From CAYWVO01 sp964461835 (GTDB lineage Bacteria; Zixibacteria; MSB-5A5; WJJR01; JAJRUJ01), in assembly GCA_964461835.1 (NCBI GenBank), contig CAYWVO010000006.1, forward strand, positions 28,918 to 92,917: a DNA stretch of 64,000 nt, written 5' to 3'. The translations under genes were made by a program, and so were the position numbers. The notes under the pieces are model-generated. The model did not search any database and was not told the origin of the DNA. It was given only the letters and a program-made list of their open reading frames with translations. Position 1 is the stretch's first letter, and each line of letters opens with the position of its first letter. This document shows, in pieces, positions 43,758-51,427 of this stretch.

Positions 43758-46700
43758 ATGGATGTCGTATCACATCGGCGGTGGTCGTCGGCCGGGTGGT
43801 GGGTGAACCCGCGAAATGGCGTGTCCGTTGTGGGGATGGTGGTCCTGTGTTTGGCGCTCTTCGCTCCCACTCCTTGCGCCGAAGTGTCGGCGCAAACGGT
43901 CCGGGACAGCATCCCGGTCTCCCGCTGGATTGATTCGGAGGGCCGGGAACCGATAACGTATGACGAGTGGCGGGACAAGCAACCGCCAAAACGACCGTTC
44001 AAAATTACTGAAATTTCCCACTCTCAATCTAACAATTCAGTACTCGCAAAACCCTTCGACGCCGGAATTGGATTCGGTATTTACGTAGACGCGGATTTGT
44101 ATCCAGAGATTGAATTCGAATTGCAGCGCTATGCGATCGAGCTGACTGGCGAGGGGTTCGCACCAGAAATCTATACCGTATCTGGCGGCACACCGGAAGA
44201 TCTGCGTGCTCACATGCGAGAACGATACGAGGCAGGCATGGAAGGTTGTATACTGATCGGTGATTTGCCCGTTGCCTGGTTTGAGATCAATTCCGGCGAG
44301 TATGAAGAGTATCCTTCGGATATTTTCTTCATGGATGTCGATGGGGACTTTGTGGATGCTGACGGTGACGGACTGTACGATACCCATCTAGGAACGTACA
44401 AATCGGATATTTGGGTCGGGCGTCTTACCGCTTCGACTTTGACATACAACGACGCTGACGAAACAACACTTATGAAGCATTATTTCTTCATGAATCATCA
44501 ATATCGGAGTGGATTGGCCCCATTGGAAAACAAGGCGTTGTTGTATATCGATGATGACTGGGCGAATTCCGGTGATTTCTTTCGATTCATGCTTTCCGAG
44601 TTATATGATTCAGTAGTCGTAGTGAACGATCCCTGGACTACCTGGGACTCCGACTACGAGCAGCGATTGACAGAAGGGTATGAGCTCGTTCATCTCGATG
44701 CACACTCCACAGCATTTCACCATACATTTGAACGCGCACCGTATTCATTGGGCGAGACCGGCTTTGCAGAAATTGCGGATCTCAATCCCAAGGTGCAATT
44801 TTGTCTTTTATCGGCTTGTTCCAGTGTCCGATTCGTTGAACGAAATTATATCGGAGGATGGTATGTATTTGGCGGGGACTGGGCGGTAGCAGCCATCGGA
44901 ACTCCGAAACTGGGAGGATTCCCCGCAACGACCGAATTCGTACGTCCGTTTGCCCAAGGCAATCCCATCGGTAAGGGACTCATGGACTTCAACAATACAT
45001 ACACATCTTTGTCCGCTTACTCTGACCATCTCCTCATTGGTGATCCATCCCTTCAGATGAATGAGAATTCCTACGAGTATTTAAGGTATGACAGCGATGA
45101 CGTTCTCGATAATTACCCGCTGAATTATTACCCTTCACCCGGCTGGGATCCCTTTAGGACTCGATATACTGATTCGTGCAATGTGCGATTCGACGCGCCG
45201 TGTGATGCTACGTTGGACGAGATTCATTTTGATGCTGGTATCAGAGAATATGGTCATGCTACTTTATTTATCTGGGAGAGTGATGGACATTACCCGACCA
45301 AACTCATCGATTCCATCTATGTGAATCCTGTCGAATCCGCGTTTGACCGAAAAGATATCTCGCATTTAGGCATCAGAGTCCAGAAAGGTGACATTTTTCA
45401 TGTCGGAGTGGTTTCAAAAGATCATTATGAACTCGGCGACGTCATCATTTATGCACATCATGATTTGGATGGTATCTATGAGGACCGAAGTGTCGCTTTT
45501 GTTGACGGTAGATGGCAGACCCTTCAGGAGGCATTCGGAGTTGATGACAATCTTTCCATCCGCGTGTGCTATGATCCCGCTCCTGGTACCCGGCCCGAGA
45601 TCACCCCGGTGGAACTGGCAAAGGGTCAAGTCGGCACCTACTACGAAGAGATGCTCTCGGTGAGTGGTGGCCAGCCACCCTACGATTGGAGTGTGATTGC
45701 GGGATCACTGCCGGACGGCATCGAGTTCAACACGGCTTCAGCATCGATTTCCGGCACACCGACCCTGGCCAGCACCGGGACATATGTATTCACGGTGCAG
45801 GTAACCGACACCGACGATCCACCAAACACCGATATTCAGCATCTCCAGCTCTCCATTCCCTACTGCCAGGACAGCGACGGGGATGATTTCGGCGATCCCG
45901 AACAAACTGCCAATACCTGCCCGACCGATAACTGTCCGGACATATTCAATCCCCTGCAGGAAGATATCGACGGGGACGGGATTGGTGACAGCTGTGAGGT
46001 GATTCGTTCGTGGCTGGTGAGTGCGGACGCGTCCGGCGATGCGCCGACAATTCAAGCGGCAATCGATTCCTGCACCAACGGCGATACGGTAGTGATCGGC
46101 GACGGCTACTTCACCGGCGTCGGCAACTCCGATTTTCAGCTCGGCGGACGGCAGATTTTGATCATGTCGCAGAACGGAGCGAATAATACTATTATCGATT
46201 GCGGCGGCAGCCCTACCTCTCCGCAACGCGCGTTCGAGTTTGTTTCCGGTGAGGATGCTGATTGCATTATTCGGGGCTTGACGATCAAAGGCGGGTACGG
46301 CCCGGAGGCGAGTGGAACTTCCAGTGGCGGGGCGGTGTATCTGGAGGGTGTTTCTCCGACCTTCGCGGACTGCATCTTTGAGGAGAATGCGGCCACACTG
46401 GGTGGGGCAGTGTTCTGCCGCAACGCCGACCCGACCTTCATCGGCTGTTCATTCCTCGCCAATTCAGCCACCATCGGATCGGCCATTCTCGCACTCGACA
46501 ATTCACAGATTACGCTGGAGCGCTGCCTGATTTCGCTCAACGAAGACAGTCAACCCGTAGGTTGCGCTAATGGCGGCACGATCTCTGCGGCACGTTGCAA
46601 TATCTTCGGCAACGAGGCCGGGGATTGGGACGGCTGTCTGGCTGATTTGTATCCGGGCTACGGCAATCTCTGCTACGATCCGCTGTTTTGCCCGGAATCG

Positions 46701-47525
46701 GCCGATCCATTGACCGTGGACGCGCTTTCGCCGTGCCTGCCGGAGCAGAATTCATTGCAGCAATGCATCGGGGCTAACGAGGAGGGGTGTCGGCATTGGC
46801 AGATGGTCGGCGAGGTGCACGTCTCAGATAAATTGCACGCTGGTATCAGACCGCTGCTGGGCAAGAAGAATACGGGTGTTCCAGAAACCGTCCCCGGACC
46901 GTCGCTGTATCGTTATCTTACGGCGACGTTCCTCTCATCTGTATCGATCCAGTCAGGGGACCAAGCAACCGTGTATCTCGCGCAAAACTCGGAGGGAATC
47001 TTCGAGACGGGTGTTCTACGAGAGGCAGTGGTCATTTCCGCCAGCGGAGAGCCGACCAGGCAAGCAGTCGTTGAAGTGAAACTGGAGGAGGGTGACGCGG
47101 AATACTATCCACACCTTGGCCTTGAAGCCATCGGGGAGTGGAATCTTTTGGATGAATCCCGCCAGGTGATTGATTACCTTACGCTCGATCCGGGGACAAC
47201 CGGCGCTTCGGAGCGTCAGCCATTGGCAGCGGGCACCGAAATCCCGGAGAAATTTGCCCTCTTCGCCAACTATCCGAATCCGTTCAATGCCAGCACCGTC
47301 ATTCAGTTTGCCCTGCCGCATGAGCAGCAGGTGGAAATCGCGATCTACGATATCCTGGGCCGCAAAGTAAAAGCACTTACCAACGAGACGTTTCCCGCCG
47401 GCATACATACCATCACGTGGCATGGCACCGGCGATAGAAACACGCCTGCCCCCTCCGGTCTGTATTTCTGCAAACTCATCTCCCGCGATTATCAGGCGAC
47501 GATGAAAATGGTGCTGTTAAAGTGA
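43758..47525 (+). CDS. C25 (gingipain-like) multidomain protein with T9SS sorting signal
   Basis: A 1255-residue exported protein. After a signal peptide (ending near EVSAQ) comes a C25-like domain (about 95-430) with CILIGDLPVAWFE, candidate His in HLDAHSTAFHH near 311 and candidate Cys in LLSACSSVRF near 351. Then a beta domain (about 440-600), an Ig-like putative domain (613-702, PDGIEFNTASASISGTP), thrombospondin type-3 Ca motifs (704-750), a right-handed beta-helix (760-990, GGAVFCRNADPTF) and a T9SS type-A tail (1165-1255, FANYPNPFNASTVI, then LGRKVKAL). T9SS proteins cross the outer membrane and stay on the surface. The C25 half is paralogous to 18522-20042 and visibly AT-richer than the other half. 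Confidence 0.85.
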   Translation: MDVVSHRRWSSAGWWVNPRNGVSVVGMVVLCLALFAPTPCAEVSAQTVRDSIPVSRWIDSEGREPITYDEWRDKQPPKRPFKITEISHSQSNNSVLAKPFDAGIGFGIYVDADLYPEIEFELQRYAIELTGEGFAPEIYTVSGGTPEDLRAHMRERYEAGMEGCILIGDLPVAWFEINSGEYEEYPSDIFFMDVDGDFVDADGDGLYDTHLGTYKSDIWVGRLTASTLTYNDADETTLMKHYFFMNHQYRSGLAPLENKALLYIDDDWANSGDFFRFMLSELYDSVVVVNDPWTTWDSDYEQRLTEGYELVHLDAHSTAFHHTFERAPYSLGETGFAEIADLNPKVQFCLLSACSSVRFVERNYIGGWYVFGGDWAVAAIGTPKLGGFPATTEFVRPFAQGNPIGKGLMDFNNTYTSLSAYSDHLLIGDPSLQMNENSYEYLRYDSDDVLDNYPLNYYPSPGWDPFRTRYTDSCNVRFDAPCDATLDEIHFDAGIREYGHATLFIWESDGHYPTKLIDSIYVNPVESAFDRKDISHLGIRVQKGDIFHVGVVSKDHYELGDVIIYAHHDLDGIYEDRSVAFVDGRWQTLQEAFGVDDNLSIRVCYDPAPGTRPEITPVELAKGQVGTYYEEMLSVSGGQPPYDWSVIAGSLPDGIEFNTASASISGTPTLASTGTYVFTVQVTDTDDPPNTDIQHLQLSIPYCQDSDGDDFGDPEQTANTCPTDNCPDIFNPLQEDIDGDGIGDSCEVIRSWLVSADASGDAPTIQAAIDSCTNGDTVVIGDGYFTGVGNSDFQLGGRQILIMSQNGANNTIIDCGGSPTSPQRAFEFVSGEDADCIIRGLTIKGGYGPEASGTSSGGAVYLEGVSPTFADCIFEENAATLGGAVFCRNADPTFIGCSFLANSATIGSAILALDNSQITLERCLISLNEDSQPVGCANGGTISAARCNIFGNEAGDWDGCLADLYPGYGNLCYDPLFCPESADPLTVDALSPCLPEQNSLQQCIGANEEGCRHWQMVGEVHVSDKLHAGIRPLLGKKNTGVPETVPGPSLYRYLTATFLSSVSIQSGDQATVYLAQNSEGIFETGVLREAVVISASGEPTRQAVVEVKLEEGDAEYYPHLGLEAIGEWNLLDESRQVIDYLTLDPGTTGASERQPLAAGTEIPEKFALFANYPNPFNASTVIQFALPHEQQVEIAIYDILGRKVKALTNETFPAGIHTITWHGTGDRNTPAPSGLYFCKLISRDYQATMKMVLLK

Positions 47526-47540
47526 TTCAACTTGTCGCCC

Positions 47541-47711
47541 TCTGGACGGGTCTGAGACCCGCCCCTACGGCGATAACATGTACGCGGCAGACAGCCTGCC
47601 CGCGGTGGCGGGTCCAGTTTGCCCCGGAGGTTGAATTTAGCAGAACCACCCCGTGTGTCACCCCAGCGCAGGCTGGGGTCCATTTTCCCCTTGCGAAGCA
47701 AGGGAGTGAGA
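47541..47711. repeat. Palindromic repeats after the C25/T9SS gene
   Basis: GACGGGTCTGAGACCCGCCC near 47542 is a hairpin. 47657-47686 is GTCACCCCAGCGCAGGCTG then GGGTCCATTTT, a variant of the dRS3-like unit, followed by CCCCTTGCGAAGCAAGGG (47687-47704). The gap 47526-47825 holds nothing else. Confidence 0.55.
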
Positions 47712-47825
47712 ACGCCGCATTCTCGTTTCACTGTCCCCAAAATCTAATCCCACGGCAAGCCGCGGGGCACCCGACTCCCTATTTCCCTTGACACTCTCCG
47801 CTAAGCGGCTCTATCATCATTGCCT

Positions 47826-48788
47826 ATGAACATCCGAAAAACGACGGTCCTGCTCGTTTTAATTCTGAGCGCCATTTCCACGTTGTATGTTCTCAAGGAG
47901 GTCATCTATCCGAACGTAGACCACCGGATCCGGTTCATGGACACGGTATTCGCTGGTGAGTCCGAACCGCCGTATCAGTATCGTTTGCTCAAGCCGGTTA
48001 TCGGGGAAAGTATCCGGTGGATTCTCAGTCCGGTTGCCACCGAGCACCAGTCCCATCTTCTGGCCTATACCACGATCGCTTTTGCCAATTTTGTCGGCGT
48101 GTTCTTTTTGTTCTATGTGTACCTGCGAAAATATTTTTCCCATCGTTCGTCGGTGATTGGTGTGCTGCTTTTGCAAATTGTCGTGCCGATTTCCATCACG
48201 GGAACGGTAATGATCGGCGATTTCATTACCGTGTTGTTTTATGTTGCGGGGCTGAATTTGATCGTCTATCGGAAAGACGCCTGGCTCCCGGCGATATTTT
48301 TCTTTGGCGCATTCAACCGAATACAAATCATTTTTTTGCTGGCGTTTTACGTTGCGTATCTGATCGATCAACGTGCGCTGCGTGACCGGCTGCCGATTAT
48401 CGCCTATAGTATCCTGGCGTTCGCGGCGGGAGCGGCGATCCCGCGTCTGTATTTTGGACTGAAGCCGTCCCGCTTCACCATTGCGCACCATCTGGCGAAC
48501 AACAGTGACCCGATCAATCTGCTGCGCGATACCCTCCCACGCTGGTTGCCCCAGATCGCCGGTCTTGTGGTATTGGCGATTTGGGGACTGCGGTACTGCA
48601 ATCGATATTTTAGGCTCTCGCTGGCGGCGTTGCTGGTCTATCTGGGACTATTTGTATTAAAAGGCAATTTGTGGGAGACGGCGAAATTTCTTCCGGCGTT
48701 TTTGGTGTTGATACCGGTGTCCTTGTTCGTGCTTACGGGAGAACGTCTCACCGAGCGTGACCATGCGGTATCGCAGCCGATCACTTGA
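47826..48788 (+). CDS. Polytopic membrane protein of unknown function
   Basis: A 320-residue integral membrane protein; the ATG at 47826 is taken over the TTG at 47820. About nine hydrophobic helices are visible, beginning TVLLVLILSAISTLYVLKEV, and a short conserved-looking external loop (FMDTVFAGESEPPYQYRLLKP) follows helix 1. That loop with Pro-Tyr-Gln-Tyr-Arg-Leu-Leu recalls small glycosyltransferase-C or EpsG-like membrane proteins, where it lies at a sugar-lipid site. No Asp-x-Asp or similar catalytic signature is convincing. Single gene. Function unknown. Confidence 0.68.
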   Translation: MNIRKTTVLLVLILSAISTLYVLKEVIYPNVDHRIRFMDTVFAGESEPPYQYRLLKPVIGESIRWILSPVATEHQSHLLAYTTIAFANFVGVFFLFYVYLRKYFSHRSSVIGVLLLQIVVPISITGTVMIGDFITVLFYVAGLNLIVYRKDAWLPAIFFFGAFNRIQIIFLLAFYVAYLIDQRALRDRLPIIAYSILAFAAGAAIPRLYFGLKPSRFTIAHHLANNSDPINLLRDTLPRWLPQIAGLVVLAIWGLRYCNRYFRLSLAALLVYLGLFVLKGNLWETAKFLPAFLVLIPVSLFVLTGERLTERDHAVSQPIT

Positions 48789-49826
48789 AAAATCCGGGCA
48801 GAGTCGGGCGACTCTACCCGGTCCGTCAGATGACGGGAGTGCAACGCTGGTGGTGGGGAAGTTATCTGGCTTGGGAAGACCGCCTCATGTCTCCGCTTTT
48901 CAGCACACACCCCAGACGTTACCGCCGCTTTACTGTCCCCCCGCAGGGGCTCCCGGCAAAACCGATTTGCACAAATGGTTATAGCAGGGGCTGTGCCGAT
49001 ATGCGTTCAACCAGCCACCAATCAAGTAATTTTATGGTACGTAAAGAGTTAGCAGCGATATCGAGCCGAGGAGAGATGTCATCAAACCCTGATTGCCCCT
49101 TCGCACCTTTCGCGATCGGGATCGTTTTTAATTGTAAGTCATTTTTAATTAGTAGGATAGCCTGCGTAATGCTGCGTAATGGCAGGCGCCGCTCTGTAAA
49201 CATTAAACATCAAAACCCCGCCGGTTAAGGCGGGGTTTGGGTTATGGAGATGAGCGTTTGGAGTCGGGCAGGGCGCTGATCCCTGCCCGAAACACCCTCT
49301 GGCGAGACGCGACAGTCCTGTTGGGGAAGATGCAAGGCACTGAATTCGCATTTCCCGTCGCGTTTTTTGTTGCTGCATGCGATTGCCTCGCCACCACAAC
49401 CGCATATGATAGTTAAGCAGCGGAGATGCCGAAGCAGAAAGACATTGCAGTTTTCCACTTATTTTATTTATATCCAAGAGCTTACGAAGCCGATCATTGA
49501 GAATGTACCAATCACGAGAGTTAGAAAACCCCTTCGCAGAGGACGCGCCATGCCGAATTCGAGAAGCTAATTCGTTGTAGTTCAACTTGATAGGCTGCGT
49601 AATGGTGCGTAATCCATGGGGGGGGGGAATTTCAGAACCACCAACTTCCGTCCCCGTCGTAAAATCTCTGTGTGGCCAGCGAGTCTCCTCGGTAGCGTCT
49701 TCAAGTGCCTAATATTGATCGGCTTATGATTTTTCTCAGAAAAATACTTGACAACTATCGTCTGATTACCCATCTACCAGCCTCAGAATGAAACTCAGTC
49801 TGAGCACAATGTTTTTATTTGCTGCC
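48789..49826. other. Long gene-poor spacer with direct repeats, hairpin and poly-G tract
   Basis: This roughly 1-kb stretch shows no gene I can support; small frames on both strands lack family patterns and ribosome sites. It contains a terminator-like hairpin at 49213-49238, two copies of a 25-bp direct repeat (GATAGSCTGCGTAATGS-type) at 49156-49180 and 49589-49613, and a run of ten G at 49618-49627. It could be the remains of an excised or decayed element. Confidence 0.5.
49213..49238. terminator. Terminator-like hairpin in gene-poor spacer
   Basis: AAACCCCGCC, loop GGTTAA, GGCGGGGTTT: a perfect 10-bp stem with a weak T tract. No gene is close on either side, so it may mark the end of a small RNA or a lost gene. 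Confidence 0.5.
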
Positions 49827-49850
49827 AACACCCGAGAGGGTGTTTTTTTT
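49827..49850 (+). terminator. First leader terminator before the AsnRS-like gene
   Basis: AACACCC, loop GAGA, GGGTGTT, then six further T. A perfect 7-bp stem with a strong T tract, placed about 130 bases upstream of the start codon. Confidence 0.85.
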
Positions 49851-49888
49851 AAATTGGAGACAGTCGATGTTGGCTGATCTCGCCCTAC

Positions 49889-49906
49889 GTGGACTGGATA
49901 GTCCAC
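49889..49906 (+). promoter_or_regulatory. Middle leader hairpin
   Basis: GTGGACT, loop GGAT, AGTCCAC: a perfect 7-bp stem between the two terminators, likely part of the same folded leader. Confidence 0.6.
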
Positions 49907-49922
49907 TATCGTTGCCGTTATT

Positions 49923-49955
49923 GGCCACCCGTATTACACGGGTGGCCCTTTTTTT
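49923..49955 (+). terminator. Second leader terminator before the AsnRS-like gene
   Basis: GGCCACCCGT, loop ATTAC, ACGGGTGGCC, then CTTTTTTT: a perfect 10-bp stem with an excellent T tract ending only 25 bases before the start codon. It must be read through for expression, which implies attenuation or antitermination. Confidence 0.88.
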
Positions 49956-49980
49956 GTCTTTAATCCGAGAGGGGATTTGC

Positions 49981-50976
49981 ATGCGTCATCTGGAAATCTG
50001 TCAAGGGCAATTCAAACAAACCAGCCATCTCCGTTCAACCCTGCTGGCCGCAGCCCGTCAGTGGTTTGGTGACCAGGACTTTCTGGAAATCCAAGTCCCG
50101 CATATCACCGGTGCGACGGGGTCGTGTGAATGGTTCCCCAATGCCATGCCGGTGACGATGTTTGATGAGCGGGGCGGTGAAACAGACATGTTCTTACGCC
50201 AGACCGGGCAACTCTATCTCGAAGCGTTCACCGTTGCGCACAATCGGGTGTATACCATCGGTCCCTCATTCCGTCAGGAGCGTAAAGTTACCGACCGACA
50301 TCTTTGCGAGTTCACCTTGATCGAATTCGAAGGCCGTGACTTCGATCTGGATGGTCTGACGACACACATTGAGTCACTGTTCAAAACGTTGTATCGCGCA
50401 GTCCCGCCAGACTATCATTCACCGGAACTGACTACCTGGATTGAACAGTCTTTTAATCGCATTACCTATGCGGAGGCCATTGCCTTGCTGCAGACACACG
50501 GTCACGTGGTGACGACCGGTGACGATTTCTCGAGTGAGCAGGAAAAGGATATCTGCCAAATCCTCAACGGCCTGCCCACCTTTGTCACGCACTATCCGGC
50601 TGATCCACGACCCCGCCGGGGTGGAGTCATCAAGTTTTTCTCGATGAAACGCCAGGGTGATAACACCCTGTGCTGTGATTTGCTGTTGCCCGGCGTAGGG
50701 GAATCGGTCGGTGGCGCGGTGCGGGAAGGAAATTCCGATATCTGCCGGAAACAGTTTGCCGAATCATACATGTACGACCACTTGGTGGAACGCGGCGTTA
50801 ATCCCAAGCAATTCGATTGGTATTTTGAAACGCTGAGTCAGGCGGACGGCCAATCCTCCGGCTGCGGGATTGGCTTTGACCGGGTTGTGCAATCGATCAT
50901 CGCCCCGGCGACCGGACAGGAAACTATCAAGTCGGCGGTCGAGGTGCCGCGCTCACCGGAATTCCTCTGCCTGTAA
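49981..50976 (+). CDS. AsnRS-like class II synthetase core without anticodon domain
   Basis: A 331-residue protein from ATG 49981 (GAGAGGGG upstream; a longer in-frame reading to 49819 runs through terminator hairpins and is rejected). It has class II motifs of the Asx/Lys group: IQVPHITGATGSCE, motif 2 SFRQERKVTDRHLCEF, and motif 3 GCGIGFDRVVQ near the end. The N-terminal OB-fold anticodon-binding domain of true AsnRS/AspRS is absent. Known truncated paralogs include archaeal asparagine synthetase of AsnRS origin, which amidates aspartate without tRNA. It may therefore make asparagine or a related amide; modification of a protein or tRNA is the alternative. Confidence 0.82.
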   Translation: MRHLEICQGQFKQTSHLRSTLLAAARQWFGDQDFLEIQVPHITGATGSCEWFPNAMPVTMFDERGGETDMFLRQTGQLYLEAFTVAHNRVYTIGPSFRQERKVTDRHLCEFTLIEFEGRDFDLDGLTTHIESLFKTLYRAVPPDYHSPELTTWIEQSFNRITYAEAIALLQTHGHVVTTGDDFSSEQEKDICQILNGLPTFVTHYPADPRPRRGGVIKFFSMKRQGDNTLCCDLLLPGVGESVGGAVREGNSDICRKQFAESYMYDHLVERGVNPKQFDWYFETLSQADGQSSGCGIGFDRVVQSIIAPATGQETIKSAVEVPRSPEFLCL

Positions 50977-51038
50977 AGACAGAAATTGCCTGCCGGTTGT
51001 GGCGGGTCTCGTTTGCTCCTCAATGGCACCTGTGCGCG

Positions 51039-51255
51039 GCCCCGCTACAGCGGGGCTCGTACATTGGAGGTGCAGAATCACTCCGGTCTGCTGGGTGGCC
51101 CGGACGTTCGTCAGGGCTTCTATCCCTGATCGCACAGCGCGTGCAACCCGGAGAGATGTCCGGGCCACACTGTCGCGATCCTCACCCCTTGCTGCGCAAG
51201 GGGAATGACAGACCGTGGTGTCGTAGCACGGGCATCTTGCCCGGAGCCTGTCCGT
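51039..51255. repeat. Small palindromic repeats between AsnRS-like and kup genes
   Basis: GCCCCGCTACAGCGGGGC (51039-51056), the GGGTGGCCCGGACGTTCGTC unit (51093-51152; twin of 43495), CCCCTTGCTGCGCAAGGGG (near 51186), and a hairpin around GCACGGGCATCTTGCCCG (51226-51243). The gap 50977-51427 holds no gene. Confidence 0.55.
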
Positions 51256-51427
51256 GGATAGGATAACGACAAAAACCATTGACCCAAACCATCAATATTT
51301 CATTCATCTTGTCACAGTGGCGGGGATGTAATAGAGTGGGGGCGGAGAGCGCCTGCGGGATATATCGGCTATGGGCGATTCTGATTTTGCGGGAATGACC
51401 TCCTGAAACGCATTCGGGGTGGATGCT

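Noticed and set aside
49145..49585. A 146-residue minus-strand frame in the gene-poor spacer
   Set aside because: It crosses a terminator hairpin and a direct repeat, ends in repeat-like sequence, and shows no family pattern; coding potential looks weak.
49582..49773. A 63-residue minus-strand frame, Lys/Arg-rich
   Set aside because: It reads through the ten-G run and a direct repeat copy; no recognised pattern.
49819..49980. In-frame upstream extension of the AsnRS-like gene
   Set aside because: It would translate two intrinsic terminators and a hairpin; the ATG at 49981 has a strong ribosome site and matches the family N-terminus.
49750..49980. T-box riboswitch
   Set aside because: The conserved T-box antiterminator sequence (AGGGTGGNACCGCG type) was not found, although tandem terminators are present.
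51256..51427. Cyclic-di-AMP (ydaO-type) riboswitch upstream of kup
   Set aside because: The expected conserved pseudoknot sequences are not visible; only a short GGCG-GAGAG-CGCC-like stem.
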